DNA from: a virus
Length of the DNA stretch: 46,592 nt
IMG/VR virus record: IMGVR_UViG_3300047175_000274
Coordinates: 1 to 46,592 of that record
Reading direction: 5' to 3' (one strand)
The position numbers and the translations under genes were made by a program. This document shows positions 23,400 through 30,584 of the stretch, in pieces (within the stretch, counting starts at the first letter, position 1; each line of letters begins with the position of its first letter). The notes under the pieces were generated by a model. It worked only from the letters and a program-made list of their open reading frames with translations, did no database searches and was not told the DNA's origin.

Positions 23400-25060
23400 A
23401 GAATCTGACTCGTCTTGCATCGCGGTTCGTGAACACGCCGCTCATGATTCATCCGCCCAAGCTGGATGTGATCGTCCAGGCGGTGGGGCCACGGTTGGGG
23501 ATCGTTCCGGTGGCCGGCGTGAAACTCGCGGAACCGTTCGCCGCCGCGTACATGGAGCAGGCCGACGACAGCGGTTACCAGGTGATCGACGGCATCGCCG
23601 TGATTCCGATCCAGGGCGTGCTGACGAAACAGGAGTCATGGGTTTCGGCGTTGAGCGGTTGCAGTTCCTATGCGCAGATTGGGAGCTATGTTCAGGACGC
23701 GGTGAACGACGCCGGAGTGCGGGCGATTCTCCTGCAGGTGGATTCGCCTGGCGGCGAGACCACGGGCTGCCTGGAACTGTCCGACTACATCTATTCGCTG
23801 CGAGGCGCGAAGCCGATCTATGCCGTCGCCGACGACTTCGCGTTCTCAGCAGCCTACGCACTCACCAGCGCGGCCGACAAGATCTTCGTCACGCGCATGG
23901 GAGCGGTCGGCTCGGTCGGCGTGGTGGTGCTGCATACCGAGGATTCGAAGTTCAACGATGAGCAGGGGTTCAAGTACACCTACATCTTCAAGGGCGACAA
24001 GAAGGTTGACGGGAACCCGCATGAACCGCTGTCGGAGCGGGCAGAGAAAGACATCCAGTCCGAAATTGACCGGCAGTACGACCAGTTCGTAGCAACGGTC
24101 GCGCGGAATCGGAAAGCCGATCCCGACAAAATCATCGGCACGCAGGCCGCCGTGTGCTGGTCGGAGAACGCGATCCCGCTGCTGGCAGACGAGGTCGGAA
24201 CGCTTGGCGATGCCATGAATGCGCTTCGTCAACTGCTCGGCGAGCCGGTCCAGAGTTCCACGGCGGCGATTGCCGCAAATTCAACAACCAAGGAGGTAAC
24301 AGCAAGTATGCCCAACGAAACGCTCACAATCGCCGCCGAGGGTAAGAAGCCGGGCGACGGTGACGGCGACGAGAAGACCAACAACGAACCGAAGTACTGC
24401 CATGCATGCGGAACCAAGCTCCACGCGGACGCGACGTTCTGCCATGCCTGCGGCACGAAGGCCGAAGGCGAGGCGTCTGGCAAGTTCTGCCACGCCTGCG
24501 GTGCCGAACTGCGCAAAGGTGCGGAGTTCTGTCACGCCTGCGGCGAAGGCGCAAAGAGGGACTCCAAGAAACCGGAAGGCATGGCTCCGCTTGCCGGCCT
24601 CGCAGCGATGCCGCTGAAGATGCGTCCCGAAGGCGACATCGAAGCCATCGGCGCGCTTTGCAAGATGGCCGGCTGTCCCGACAAGACCGCGGAGTTCCTC
24701 ACCAAGAAGAAGTCCAGCGGCCAGTACTTCAGCGTGGCGGACGTCAGCGAAGAGTTGACCGCCGCCCGCGTGATCGAAAGCGAGAGGAGCATGATTACAT
24801 CGCACGTCAATCCCAACCAGGGCGCGGTTGGTTCGCTTCAAGAGATTGAAGCGCAAGCCACCACTTATGCCCGCCAGAATCGCGGCAAAGAGACTCCGAA
24901 TCTTTACGCCGAAAGCGGTACCACCAAGCTGACCAAGGAGCGCGCCTACGCCCTCATGCTCGAAGAGCATCCCGAGGTTTACGGCGCGTTCGTGGCGCAG
25001 CACAACGCGAAGGGCCTGATCGCCACGCTCGAGCGGGCTGGCATTCGCCTCGCCCGGTAG
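23396..25060 (+). CDS. S49 head maturation protease with zinc-ribbon scaffold domain
   Basis: A 554-residue protein, lambda gpC position. Residues about 60-290 are an S49/ClpP-like peptidase: D-S-P-G-G near 117-121, nucleophile Ser151 in F-A-F-S-A-A-Y-A, and R-M-G-A-V-G-S-V-G-V-V. This enzyme cleaves scaffold and portal during head maturation. Residues 300-554 correspond to the scaffold part, but hold four C-H-A-C or equivalent knuckles: C335/338, C349/352, C365/368 and C379/382, i.e. a double zinc ribbon that I do not know from lambda-type proteases. The C-terminal half is helical (about 400-550), as expected for scaffold. The start is GTG 23396, coupled to the portal stop. It contains a nested in-frame start at 24308. 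Confidence 0.88.
   Translation: MKNLTRLASRFVNTPLMIHPPKLDVIVQAVGPRLGIVPVAGVKLAEPFAAAYMEQADDSGYQVIDGIAVIPIQGVLTKQESWVSALSGCSSYAQIGSYVQDAVNDAGVRAILLQVDSPGGETTGCLELSDYIYSLRGAKPIYAVADDFAFSAAYALTSAADKIFVTRMGAVGSVGVVVLHTEDSKFNDEQGFKYTYIFKGDKKVDGNPHEPLSERAEKDIQSEIDRQYDQFVATVARNRKADPDKIIGTQAAVCWSENAIPLLADEVGTLGDAMNALRQLLGEPVQSSTAAIAANSTTKEVTASMPNETLTIAAEGKKPGDGDGDEKTNNEPKYCHACGTKLHADATFCHACGTKAEGEASGKFCHACGAELRKGAEFCHACGEGAKRDSKKPEGMAPLAGLAAMPLKMRPEGDIEAIGALCKMAGCPDKTAEFLTKKKSSGQYFSVADVSEELTAARVIESERSMITSHVNPNQGAVGSLQEIEAQATTYARQNRGKETPNLYAESGTTKLTKERAYALMLEEHPEVYGAFVAQHNAKGLIATLERAGIRLAR
24290..24297 (+). promoter_or_regulatory. Internal ribosome binding site AAGGAGGT for nested scaffold
   Basis: AAGGAGGT lies ten bases before in-frame ATG 24308, in the middle of the protease gene. 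It is the strongest ribosome site in the head module and has no function in reading the full-length protein, so internal initiation, as for lambda Nu3 inside gene C, is the natural reading. Confidence 0.7.
24308..25060 (+). CDS. Nested in-frame scaffold protein (Nu3-like)
   Basis: Initiation at ATG 24308 from the internal AAGGAGGT would give a 250-residue protein identical to the C-terminal part of the protease fusion. It includes the four CxxC knuckles (residues about 30-80 of this product) and the helical tail, and excludes the peptidase. In lambda, Nu3 is made from a start inside gene C and acts as the assembly scaffold; position, frame and ribosome site all match that. The zinc ribbons are the odd part, as known Nu3-type scaffolds do not have them. 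Whether both forms are made is inference. Confidence 0.7.
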   Translation: MPNETLTIAAEGKKPGDGDGDEKTNNEPKYCHACGTKLHADATFCHACGTKAEGEASGKFCHACGAELRKGAEFCHACGEGAKRDSKKPEGMAPLAGLAAMPLKMRPEGDIEAIGALCKMAGCPDKTAEFLTKKKSSGQYFSVADVSEELTAARVIESERSMITSHVNPNQGAVGSLQEIEAQATTYARQNRGKETPNLYAESGTTKLTKERAYALMLEEHPEVYGAFVAQHNAKGLIATLERAGIRLAR

Positions 25061-25076
25061 CAGAGAGGAGACAGAC

Positions 25077-25460
25077 ATGGCATTCGAACAGACATTACGT
25101 AATGTAGGGCTTCCGGCGGCGGCCGACCTCACGAGCAACGGGACTGTGAATCCGCAGTTCTACTTCGTGACCGTCAACTCGTCCGGACAGATCAACTTCA
25201 CGGGCGCTGGCGCCGTCGCCGATGGCGTGGTCCAGGACAAGCCCAACGCGCAGGGAGTGGAGGCGGAGGTCGCAATCCTTGGCATCACCAAGCTGCTGAC
25301 CGGCGCGGCGGTCAATGCCGGTGATCCGCTCATGGCCAACGCGAGCGGCCAGGCCATCACCGCGACTACCGGCAATTTCGTGCGTGCGCGCGCGCTGGCT
25401 GCATCGGCGGGCGCTGGCGTAATCATTCCCGCGCTGCTGCTCGGCCCGTACAAGATGTAG
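25077..25460 (+). CDS. DUF2190 capsid decoration protein
   Basis: A 127-residue protein with ATG 25077 after GAGAGGAG. It is in the lambda gpD slot between protease/scaffold and major capsid protein. The sequence has the Gly/Ala-rich beta style of DUF2190 capsid proteins (D-G-V-V-Q-D-K-P-N, G-D-P-L-M-A-N-A-S-G-Q-A-I, A-L-A-A-S-A-G-A-G-V-I). Such proteins form trimers on the expanded capsid lattice and stabilise it. The family call is fairly sure, and the role follows from position. Confidence 0.85.
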   Translation: MAFEQTLRNVGLPAAADLTSNGTVNPQFYFVTVNSSGQINFTGAGAVADGVVQDKPNAQGVEAEVAILGITKLLTGAAVNAGDPLMANASGQAITATTGNFVRARALAASAGAGVIIPALLLGPYKM

Positions 25461-25487
25461 CGATTCATCAATTAGGAGAAATCACAA

Positions 25488-26501
25488 ATGCCTCAGCCAA
25501 CACTACAAGACGTTCACGTCAACCGACCGCTGACGAACATCTCCGTGGCCTACCTTCAGGAGGCCGCCGGAGTCGAATTCGTCGCGGACAAAGCCTTTCC
25601 GGCGGTTCCCGTCGAAAACAAGAGCGATCTCTACTACACCTACGCGCGGGCGGATTTCAACCGCGATGAGATGCAGAAGCGCGCGCTTTCCACCGAGTCC
25701 GCCGGCACGGGTTACAACCTGAATTCCACCGGCACGTACAACTGCGACGTCTGGTCGCTGCACAAGGACGTGGATGACCAGATCCGCTCCAACAGCGACT
25801 CGCCGCTCGCACCCGACCGTGACGCCACCATTTTCCTGACGCAGAAGGCTCTGATCCGCCGCGAGAACCAGTGGGTCTCCAGGTTTTTCGGCACGGGGAT
25901 CTGGACCAACAACGTCAGCGGCCAGGCGACCGCGGACTCCACCCATGTCATCTATTGGGACGCCGCGAACTACCCGAACGGCAGCCCGATCACCGACATT
26001 CGCAACGCGAAGACCCAGATGCGGCTGTCGAGCGGCGGCTTCGCGCCCAACATCTTCGTGGTGAGTCGCCCGGTCTTCGATAAGCTCGTGGATCACCCCG
26101 ACTTCATCGACCGCACCAAGTACGGCCAGACCGCGCCGAACCCGGCAGTGGCCACCCGCCAGATCATGGCCGAGATTCTCGAACTGGACGAGATCCTCGT
26201 AATTGACGCCGTGTACAACACGGCTGCGGAGGGTGCAACCGAATCCAACGCGTTCATCGGCGGCATGAGCGCGGCGCTGTTTTACCGCCCCAAGAATGCC
26301 GGCCTGATGACGCCCAGCGCCGGGTACGTGTTCAACTGGACGGGCCTGATCGGAACCACCGGCGGCGCCGGCGTCCGCATCAAGACCTTCCGCATGGAGC
26401 ACCTGGCTTCGGATCGCGTGGAGATCGACTCGGCGTTCGATATGCGCCTGGTCTCTGCGGATCTCGGCTTCTACTTCAACAACGTGATCTCGGCGGTGTA
26501 G
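25488..26501 (+). CDS. Major capsid protein, lambda gpE family
   Basis: A 337-residue protein (lambda gpE is 341) from ATG 25488 with TTAGGAG upstream. The N-terminus (V-A-Y-L-Q-E-A-A-G-F/V-E-F-V-A-D-K-A-F-P-A-V-P-V) and the domain A tail (A-L-F-Y-R-P, R-I-K-T-F-R-M-E-H) fit the HK97-fold gpE type. The R-P-V-F-D-K-L-x-D-H-P segment near residues 190-200 is typical. It forms the icosahedral shell. It is intact, so the late operon apart from TerL looks functional. Confidence 0.88.
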   Translation: MPQPTLQDVHVNRPLTNISVAYLQEAAGVEFVADKAFPAVPVENKSDLYYTYARADFNRDEMQKRALSTESAGTGYNLNSTGTYNCDVWSLHKDVDDQIRSNSDSPLAPDRDATIFLTQKALIRRENQWVSRFFGTGIWTNNVSGQATADSTHVIYWDAANYPNGSPITDIRNAKTQMRLSSGGFAPNIFVVSRPVFDKLVDHPDFIDRTKYGQTAPNPAVATRQIMAEILELDEILVIDAVYNTAAEGATESNAFIGGMSAALFYRPKNAGLMTPSAGYVFNWTGLIGTTGGAGVRIKTFRMEHLASDRVEIDSAFDMRLVSADLGFYFNNVISAV

Positions 26502-26503
26502 CC

Positions 26504-26794
26504 ATGATGCTTCGTCGTGAATCATGGGCGCGGCTGACCAGGGGTTTGGTTCCGCCGCTGTACGTTCTGCGCCCGTTGCGGGGCTTTACGCCGTCCGACA
26601 TCGGCGACGAGTATCCCGCGCCGGATGCCACCAACAAGGTCCAGTTGACGCGCGCGCGGCAACTCTACGAGCAACGCAGGATCGGGACGCGGGAGGAAGT
26701 CGAGCGAGCGCTCTCCAGGCTTCCGAAGAATGAACCGGCGAAGCCGGGAAAGGAAAAGAGGCATGGCAGTCAAAGTGGAAAAAACACCCGTTAA
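26504..26794 (+). CDS. Small head protein, lambda FI position
   Basis: A 96-residue basic protein starting two bases after the capsid gene stop. The N-terminal half is R/L-rich with P-L-Y-V-L-R-P-L-R-G-F-T-P-S-D-I-G-D-E-Y. The C-terminal part is a charged helix (R-A-R-Q-L-Y-E-Q-R-R-I) ending in Lys-rich sequence. It overlaps the next ORF by 32 bases. I do not recognise a family. Position alone matches the small gpFI-type or other head-associated genes that follow the major capsid gene in lambda-like phages. Confidence 0.6.
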   Translation: MMLRRESWARLTRGLVPPLYVLRPLRGFTPSDIGDEYPAPDATNKVQLTRARQLYEQRRIGTREEVERALSRLPKNEPAKPGKEKRHGSQSGKNTR

Positions 26795-27071
26795 CGCTCC
26801 GGAGTTTCAGAGCGCGGGTCCGCAGCCGAACTTCAAGGGCAGCTATCCCTCGAAGCAAAAGCTGTTCTTGTCAGCGGTGCAAACGGGCAATGGCGCGCAG
26901 CAGAGCATCGCGCACGGGTTGGGCGCAGTGCCCGCAGGCGTGCTGGCATCCTGCACAGACAACAGCGGGAGCACCAACGTCTTCACGGTGACCGAGGGTA
27001 CGCACACCGCGACCAACGTGCTCGTGACGGTGACCACGGGTGCCAAGTACAAGGTCCTGGCCTGGCTCTGA
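26763..27071 (+). CDS. Hypothetical phage head protein (102 aa)
   Basis: ATG 26763 follows GGAAAAGAGG. The 102-residue product has K-L-F-L-S-A-V-Q-T-G-N-G-A-Q-Q-S-I-A-H-G-L-G, a pattern I recall from a small phage family that precedes connector genes, and then a Thr/Val-rich beta-strand half. No catalytic or metal motifs are present. It lies between the capsid and connector genes, so a structural role in the head vertex or decoration is likely but unproven. Confidence 0.65.
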   Translation: MAVKVEKTPVNAPEFQSAGPQPNFKGSYPSKQKLFLSAVQTGNGAQQSIAHGLGAVPAGVLASCTDNSGSTNVFTVTEGTHTATNVLVTVTTGAKYKVLAWL

Positions 27072-27076
27072 TTCCG

Positions 27077-27403
27077 ATGAAAGCAAACTCGTTTGGCAAT
27101 ATCCCAGTGCCGACGCCCGGCACGCCAGTCCCCGTTTCCAGTGACCCGAATCTGCGGGTGGAGCGGATGCGCTTCGCAGCAGTGATCGGTCAGACAGGAC
27201 GCGTGTTTCTCGGCGTCTCTGGCATGAACAAGGCGAACGGCACGGGCGTGGTCAAGGAGTTCTGGCCGACCGGGTCTGGTGGCGGCATCGCGGATTCGTT
27301 CGACATCTGGGCGGAAGATGCGCGCCATTTGCTGTTGCCATCTGATTACTACATCGATGCCAACAACGCGGGCGAGGGACTGATCGTCGCCTATTGGACG
27401 TGA
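27077..27403 (+). CDS. Hypothetical phage structural protein (108 aa)
   Basis: A 108-residue protein six bases after the previous stop. It is Gly/Val/Pro-rich and predicted mostly beta, with R-V-F-L-G-V-S-G-M-N-K in the middle and D-Y-Y-I-D-A-N-N-A-G-E-G-L near the end. It resembles the previous protein in style but not clearly in sequence. No domain is recognised. The place in the operon, tightly packed between head genes and the connector gene, supports a virion role. Confidence 0.6.
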   Translation: MKANSFGNIPVPTPGTPVPVSSDPNLRVERMRFAAVIGQTGRVFLGVSGMNKANGTGVVKEFWPTGSGGGIADSFDIWAEDARHLLLPSDYYIDANNAGEGLIVAYWT

Positions 27404-27404
27404 G

Positions 27405-27731
27405 ATGGGGAACTGGCCCACCATCGAGGCGCTGGTAGACGGCGTCATGTTGCAGACATTCGGCGAGCCGGTGGTGTACCAACCGGTGCAGGCCGGCGCG
27501 GCCCAAGGCGACCCGTTCACGGTAACAGGCATCCGCCACCTTCGCCCGCGCGAGGAGTCGGGCGCGGTGGCGAACTTCGAGGAGATCTCAGTGAATCCCT
27601 CCGACTTCTCGAATCCGCCGGCGAAGGGCGATTGGGTGACTGCCTGGGGCACGCAATACGTGGTGACGACGGTGCGGCAGCCGGATGCCTACGGCATGCT
27701 CAACCTGGCACTGCTGCAGCGCGCGAGTTGA
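27405..27731 (+). CDS. Head-tail attachment protein, gpFII-like by position
   Basis: A 108-residue protein (lambda gpFII is 117) whose ATG is one base after the preceding stop. It has alternating beta strands, with V-V-Y-Q-P-V-Q-A-G and a P-A-K-G-D-W-V-T-A-W-G-T-Q-Y-V-V-T-T-V-R segment like that of stopper and FII-type attachment proteins. These sit at the portal exit and receive the tail. The call depends on length, position and the G-D-x-V strand pattern, not on a specific signature. Confidence 0.6.
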   Translation: MGNWPTIEALVDGVMLQTFGEPVVYQPVQAGAAQGDPFTVTGIRHLRPREESGAVANFEEISVNPSDFSNPPAKGDWVTAWGTQYVVTTVRQPDAYGMLNLALLQRAS

Positions 27732-27738
27732 CGCTTCT

Positions 27739-28242
27739 GTGATCAATCCGAAAACAATACTTGGCGAGTGGGTCACCGCGATCCAGTCCTGCCCGGACCT
27801 GGTGACTGCGGTTGGCGGCGACAGCAACAACATCCGCGCGTTCATGGAAGGGCTGGCTACCGACAACAATCTTCGGCTGGCTATTCTCCAGATGCCCCCC
27901 GGCTCGATCCTGGTGGCGTGGAACGGTACGACGCCGCGGCGTCTTACGGGCGGCGCACTGCATTTCGCGCATCGCTTCTCAATTTACTTGCGCGCGCCGG
28001 AGCAGAATTCCACCGCCACGTATGCCGCTCTGTTCTGGCTGCTGGTGAGCGCGGTCCCAACGGGTGCTCCATCGTGGTCTTCGCTCTTGCATTTCCAGGT
28101 CGACCCCAATTGTTACCCGATGGACATGGATCTTCCGTCCGCGCAGCGAAACACGGTTGTGGTGAGCGCAGACGGCGCGACGCTCGATTATTTCGAGGTG
28201 CAAGCAACGCTGGTGGAGCAAGGTAATCCTGGCGGGGAGTGA
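27739..28242 (+). CDS. Tail completion/terminator protein, gpZ/gpU position
   Basis: GTG 27739 gives 167 residues and avoids overlapping the connector gene. It contains N-P-K-T-I-L-G-E-W-V-T-A-I-Q-S-C-P-D-L-V near the N-terminus, hydrophobic strands and A-L-F-W-L-L-V-S-A-V-P near the middle, and ends in strand-like sequence (L-D-Y-F-E-V-Q-A-T-L). This order and size match the tail completion or terminator genes that cap the tail tube. The family is not recognised with certainty; the ribosome site is weak. Confidence 0.6.
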   Translation: MINPKTILGEWVTAIQSCPDLVTAVGGDSNNIRAFMEGLATDNNLRLAILQMPPGSILVAWNGTTPRRLTGGALHFAHRFSIYLRAPEQNSTATYAALFWLLVSAVPTGAPSWSSLLHFQVDPNCYPMDMDLPSAQRNTVVVSADGATLDYFEVQATLVEQGNPGGE

Positions 28243-28254
28243 AGGAGAAACGTT

Positions 28255-28413
28255 ATGGATTGGGTTTTCATGCAATCGCCCGAGGGCGAAGTGAAGGAAG
28301 TCGAAGCGACAGCCGCAGAGCTCACACCGCTCATGGTCGCCGGGTGGCGTCAGGTTCCCCCGCCAGCGGCCACTGGCCCAAAACCGGCAACTCCGGTTCA
28401 GGAGAAAAAGTAG
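28255..28413 (+). CDS. Short phage protein (52 aa) before the tail tube gene
   Basis: ATG 28255 follows GAAGGAG at about eight bases, and the stop (TAG 28411) is one base before the tail tube ATG. The peptide begins M-D-W-V-F-M-Q-S-P-E-G-E-V-K-E-V-E and ends with a Pro/Lys-rich tail. It has the same arrangement as short reading frames that precede tail genes in many siphophages, but I recognise no function. It is well supported by ribosome site and packing. Confidence 0.7.
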   Translation: MDWVFMQSPEGEVKEVEATAAELTPLMVAGWRQVPPPAATGPKPATPVQEKK

Positions 28414-28414
28414 C

Positions 28415-29443
28415 ATGGCAAACATCAATGAACTGCTGAACGGCTGGGGATTCGGTAAGCAGACCGCCATCGGGACGGCGAATGCTTCCACTGCCATCTG
28501 GCGGCACACGAACCTCAATACCAAGCCGTGGGCCAAGGTCCCGGTGAACGAGGACGACCGCGCCGAGATCGGCAAGGGCCACGAGTTCCCGACGCAGCTT
28601 TTCAAGTCGCACTACAACATGCCGACTTACGAGATCTCGAAGTACGCTTCGTCGGAAATCCTCGCGTGGGCGATGGCGTTCTCACTGGGCAATGTGACCG
28701 TGAGCGGCAGCGGTCCGTACACATACACCATCATTCCGGCTCTGGGCGCGACGAATCCGACCGGCCTCGAGTTGCCCTACTTCTCGTTCGTGCAGCAGAT
28801 CCGGCCCGGTGGCTCGGCGGTGCTGGACGAGATGCTGGTGGGCTGCGCCGTCAAATCGTGGAAGCTGTCCATCAAGAACTCCCCTGGCCGCGCCAGCGCG
28901 ATGTGCGCCGCGGAATGCGTCACCACCGGCCAGTACACCTCGCCTAGCGGTATCACGCTTCCCGCCGTCTACGCGCCGCATGAGTTCAACGCCGGCATGA
29001 TCAGTGCGTTGACGTTCAACGGCATCAACTACCTCTCCGGCGGCAGTGCCAAGGACTTCGTGTCCATGGAGGCGTCGTGGGACAACAACTTCCGGCCCGG
29101 CTTTTTCCCCGGCTCGGGAACGCAGGATGGCTACCAGGTCCAGGGGCGTTTCGAGTGGGGCGACCGCGTTTTCGCGGTGCAGTTCGTGGTGCGCGTCGAG
29201 GCAGGATCGGCCGAGTATTCGAACCTGATCAACCTGACCACCGGCACGGCCACGTTCACCGTGACCCGCGACGCCAACAATTCCTTCACGATGCTCATTC
29301 AAAAGATGGGCTTCAACGTCGCGGAACTCAGCAACACCGACGGAATCGTGACGCTCCAGATCACCGGCGTGCAACTCTACGACCCCACCAACGGCCTGGT
29401 GACGATGACCATCATGACGCCGCAAACGGGTATCTGCCAATAG
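28415..29443 (+). CDS. Major tail tube protein
   Basis: A 342-residue protein in the gpV slot; ATG 28415. It has a beta-rich, Thr/Gly/Ser-rich composition typical of tail tube subunits, with G-F-G-K-Q-T-A-I-G-T-A-N near the N-terminus, a W-K-L-S-I-K-N-S-P-G segment about residue 150, and a C-terminal domain resembling an Ig-like addition (L-T-T-G-T-A-T-F-T-V-T-R). At 342 residues it is longer than lambda gpV (246). It would polymerise into the non-contractile tail. It ends with TAG, showing that TAG is a normal stop in this operon. Confidence 0.8.
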   Translation: MANINELLNGWGFGKQTAIGTANASTAIWRHTNLNTKPWAKVPVNEDDRAEIGKGHEFPTQLFKSHYNMPTYEISKYASSEILAWAMAFSLGNVTVSGSGPYTYTIIPALGATNPTGLELPYFSFVQQIRPGGSAVLDEMLVGCAVKSWKLSIKNSPGRASAMCAAECVTTGQYTSPSGITLPAVYAPHEFNAGMISALTFNGINYLSGGSAKDFVSMEASWDNNFRPGFFPGSGTQDGYQVQGRFEWGDRVFAVQFVVRVEAGSAEYSNLINLTTGTATFTVTRDANNSFTMLIQKMGFNVAELSNTDGIVTLQITGVQLYDPTNGLVTMTIMTPQTGICQ

Positions 29444-29452
29444 GAGGCTTGA

Positions 29453-30061
29453 ATGGAAACCGAAAAGAAAGCGGGCTTCGATGCGTCGAAGCCGTTTGTG
29501 GTGCCGATTCTTTCGGGCGGCGAGAAGAGCTGCGAGGTGCGATTCCCTTCGGACGAAGAGTGGTGTGCCTGGGCACGGGCGCAGCGCACGGTGCGGCACT
29601 TTCTCGGACGCGGGAAATCGCAGAGCGAGGACGTGGACCTGCCGAAGATCAACGCTGAACTGTTCGCCAAAATCCGCACCGACAAGGAAGGCCCGGAGTT
29701 CGATGATGCCGAGGCCGGCATGGTGATCGGCCGCATCGAGCGTTGCGCCGTGGCCAACGTGGAGCGCGAGGGAATCAACTACCGGATCGAGATGAAGGTG
29801 CCCGGCTCCCGCGTGGTTCATGTGCTGCGCATGCCGACCGCCAAGGAGATGCAGGACCACGAGCGGGCTTCCACCAGCGTCGTCGCCGCGCGCCGGTCCG
29901 TCGAGACGCGGGCCTTCCTGGAGCCGAGCGGCGCGCTGTATGACAAGCTGCACATTTCGCACGACGGCTACGCCGGCGCTGTGCCCATCGTGCATAAGTC
30001 GGCTGCGGTGTCCGAGGTCATTGCGCAACTGGCAATCGAAGCCGACGAAGACCCGGAATAA
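29453..30061 (+). CDS. Tail assembly chaperone, gpG-like
   Basis: A 202-residue protein with AGGAGG upstream of ATG 29453. It lies directly after the tail tube and before the T-like ORF, the lambda G/GT place. The sequence is charged and helical (E-E-W-C-A-W-A-R-A-Q-R-T-V, then E-M-Q-D-H-E-R-A-S-T-S). Lambda-type chaperones coat the tape measure during tail assembly. The overlap with the next ORF's frame is 64 bases (29998-30061), in which I see no X-XXY-YYZ slippery heptamer, so a lambda-type frameshift is not supported here. Confidence 0.7.
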   Translation: METEKKAGFDASKPFVVPILSGGEKSCEVRFPSDEEWCAWARAQRTVRHFLGRGKSQSEDVDLPKINAELFAKIRTDKEGPEFDDAEAGMVIGRIERCAVANVEREGINYRIEMKVPGSRVVHVLRMPTAKEMQDHERASTSVVAARRSVETRAFLEPSGALYDKLHISHDGYAGAVPIVHKSAAVSEVIAQLAIEADEDPE

Positions 30062-30093
30062 CCGCGCCCGGCGAATGGCCGGAAGAGCCGGGC

Positions 30094-30462
30094 GTGCGAT
30101 TCCTGATCCGGTCGGTGCTGCACCAGGGCGGGCTGTGCGGAGCCGAGGAAGAGTGCCCCGACCGCGTCTTCCGCTGCCGGAAGTGCGGCTACTCGGCGCA
30201 GACGGAATTGAATGGCTGCCCCGCTTGCGGCGCGGATTGGAAGGCCATCGACGTCAGCCACGGGCCAGGCTGCCCGAAGAACCTGCTCGAAGAGGCTATG
30301 GACACGCCGAATGGCACGCTGGTGCGGTGGTGCTTCCGCATTCTCAACGCGAAGAGCATCGGGCTGACGATCACGCTGGCGGATATCACCGAAGAGGAGT
30401 TCCGGGTGTTGGAGTTGATCGAAGCAGAACGTCAGGAGCAGATCAAGGGCGGTACAATGTGA
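30094..30462 (+). CDS. Tail assembly protein, gpT-like, with zinc ribbon
   Basis: A 122-residue protein from GTG 30094, with GGAAGAG close upstream. It carries a clear zinc ribbon, C-R-K-C-G ... C-P-A-C-G-A-D-W (about residues 29-49), with further cysteines on both sides. The C-terminus is helical, with I-T-L-A-D-I-T-E-E-E-F-R-V-L-E-L-I-E. It lies in the frame one base back from the preceding gene, as lambda T is to G, but has its own start. The role as a tape measure chaperone is inferred from position. A zinc ribbon is not a feature I know from T proteins. Confidence 0.65.
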   Translation: MRFLIRSVLHQGGLCGAEEECPDRVFRCRKCGYSAQTELNGCPACGADWKAIDVSHGPGCPKNLLEEAMDTPNGTLVRWCFRILNAKSIGLTITLADITEEEFRVLELIEAERQEQIKGGTM

Positions 30463-30584
30463 TTCACGGAACACCGTATGGCGGTTCCTGGATTACCGAC
30501 CAAACTGTCGAGAGAAGCTGGGAAGCCAGCGTTACCGCCTGGAAATGCCGTTCGTTAAAGTGCCGTCTATAGTGCTCACTCAGT

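Noticed and set aside
21588-23420. Reverse-strand open frame of 610 codons across portal
   Set aside because: It mirrors the portal gene in a GC-rich region, has no recognisable domain, and its existence is explained by the third-position GC bias of the sense gene.
29998-30061. Lambda-type -1 frameshift between G- and T-like genes
   Set aside because: No slippery heptamer in the shared window, and the second ORF has its own GTG and ribosome site.
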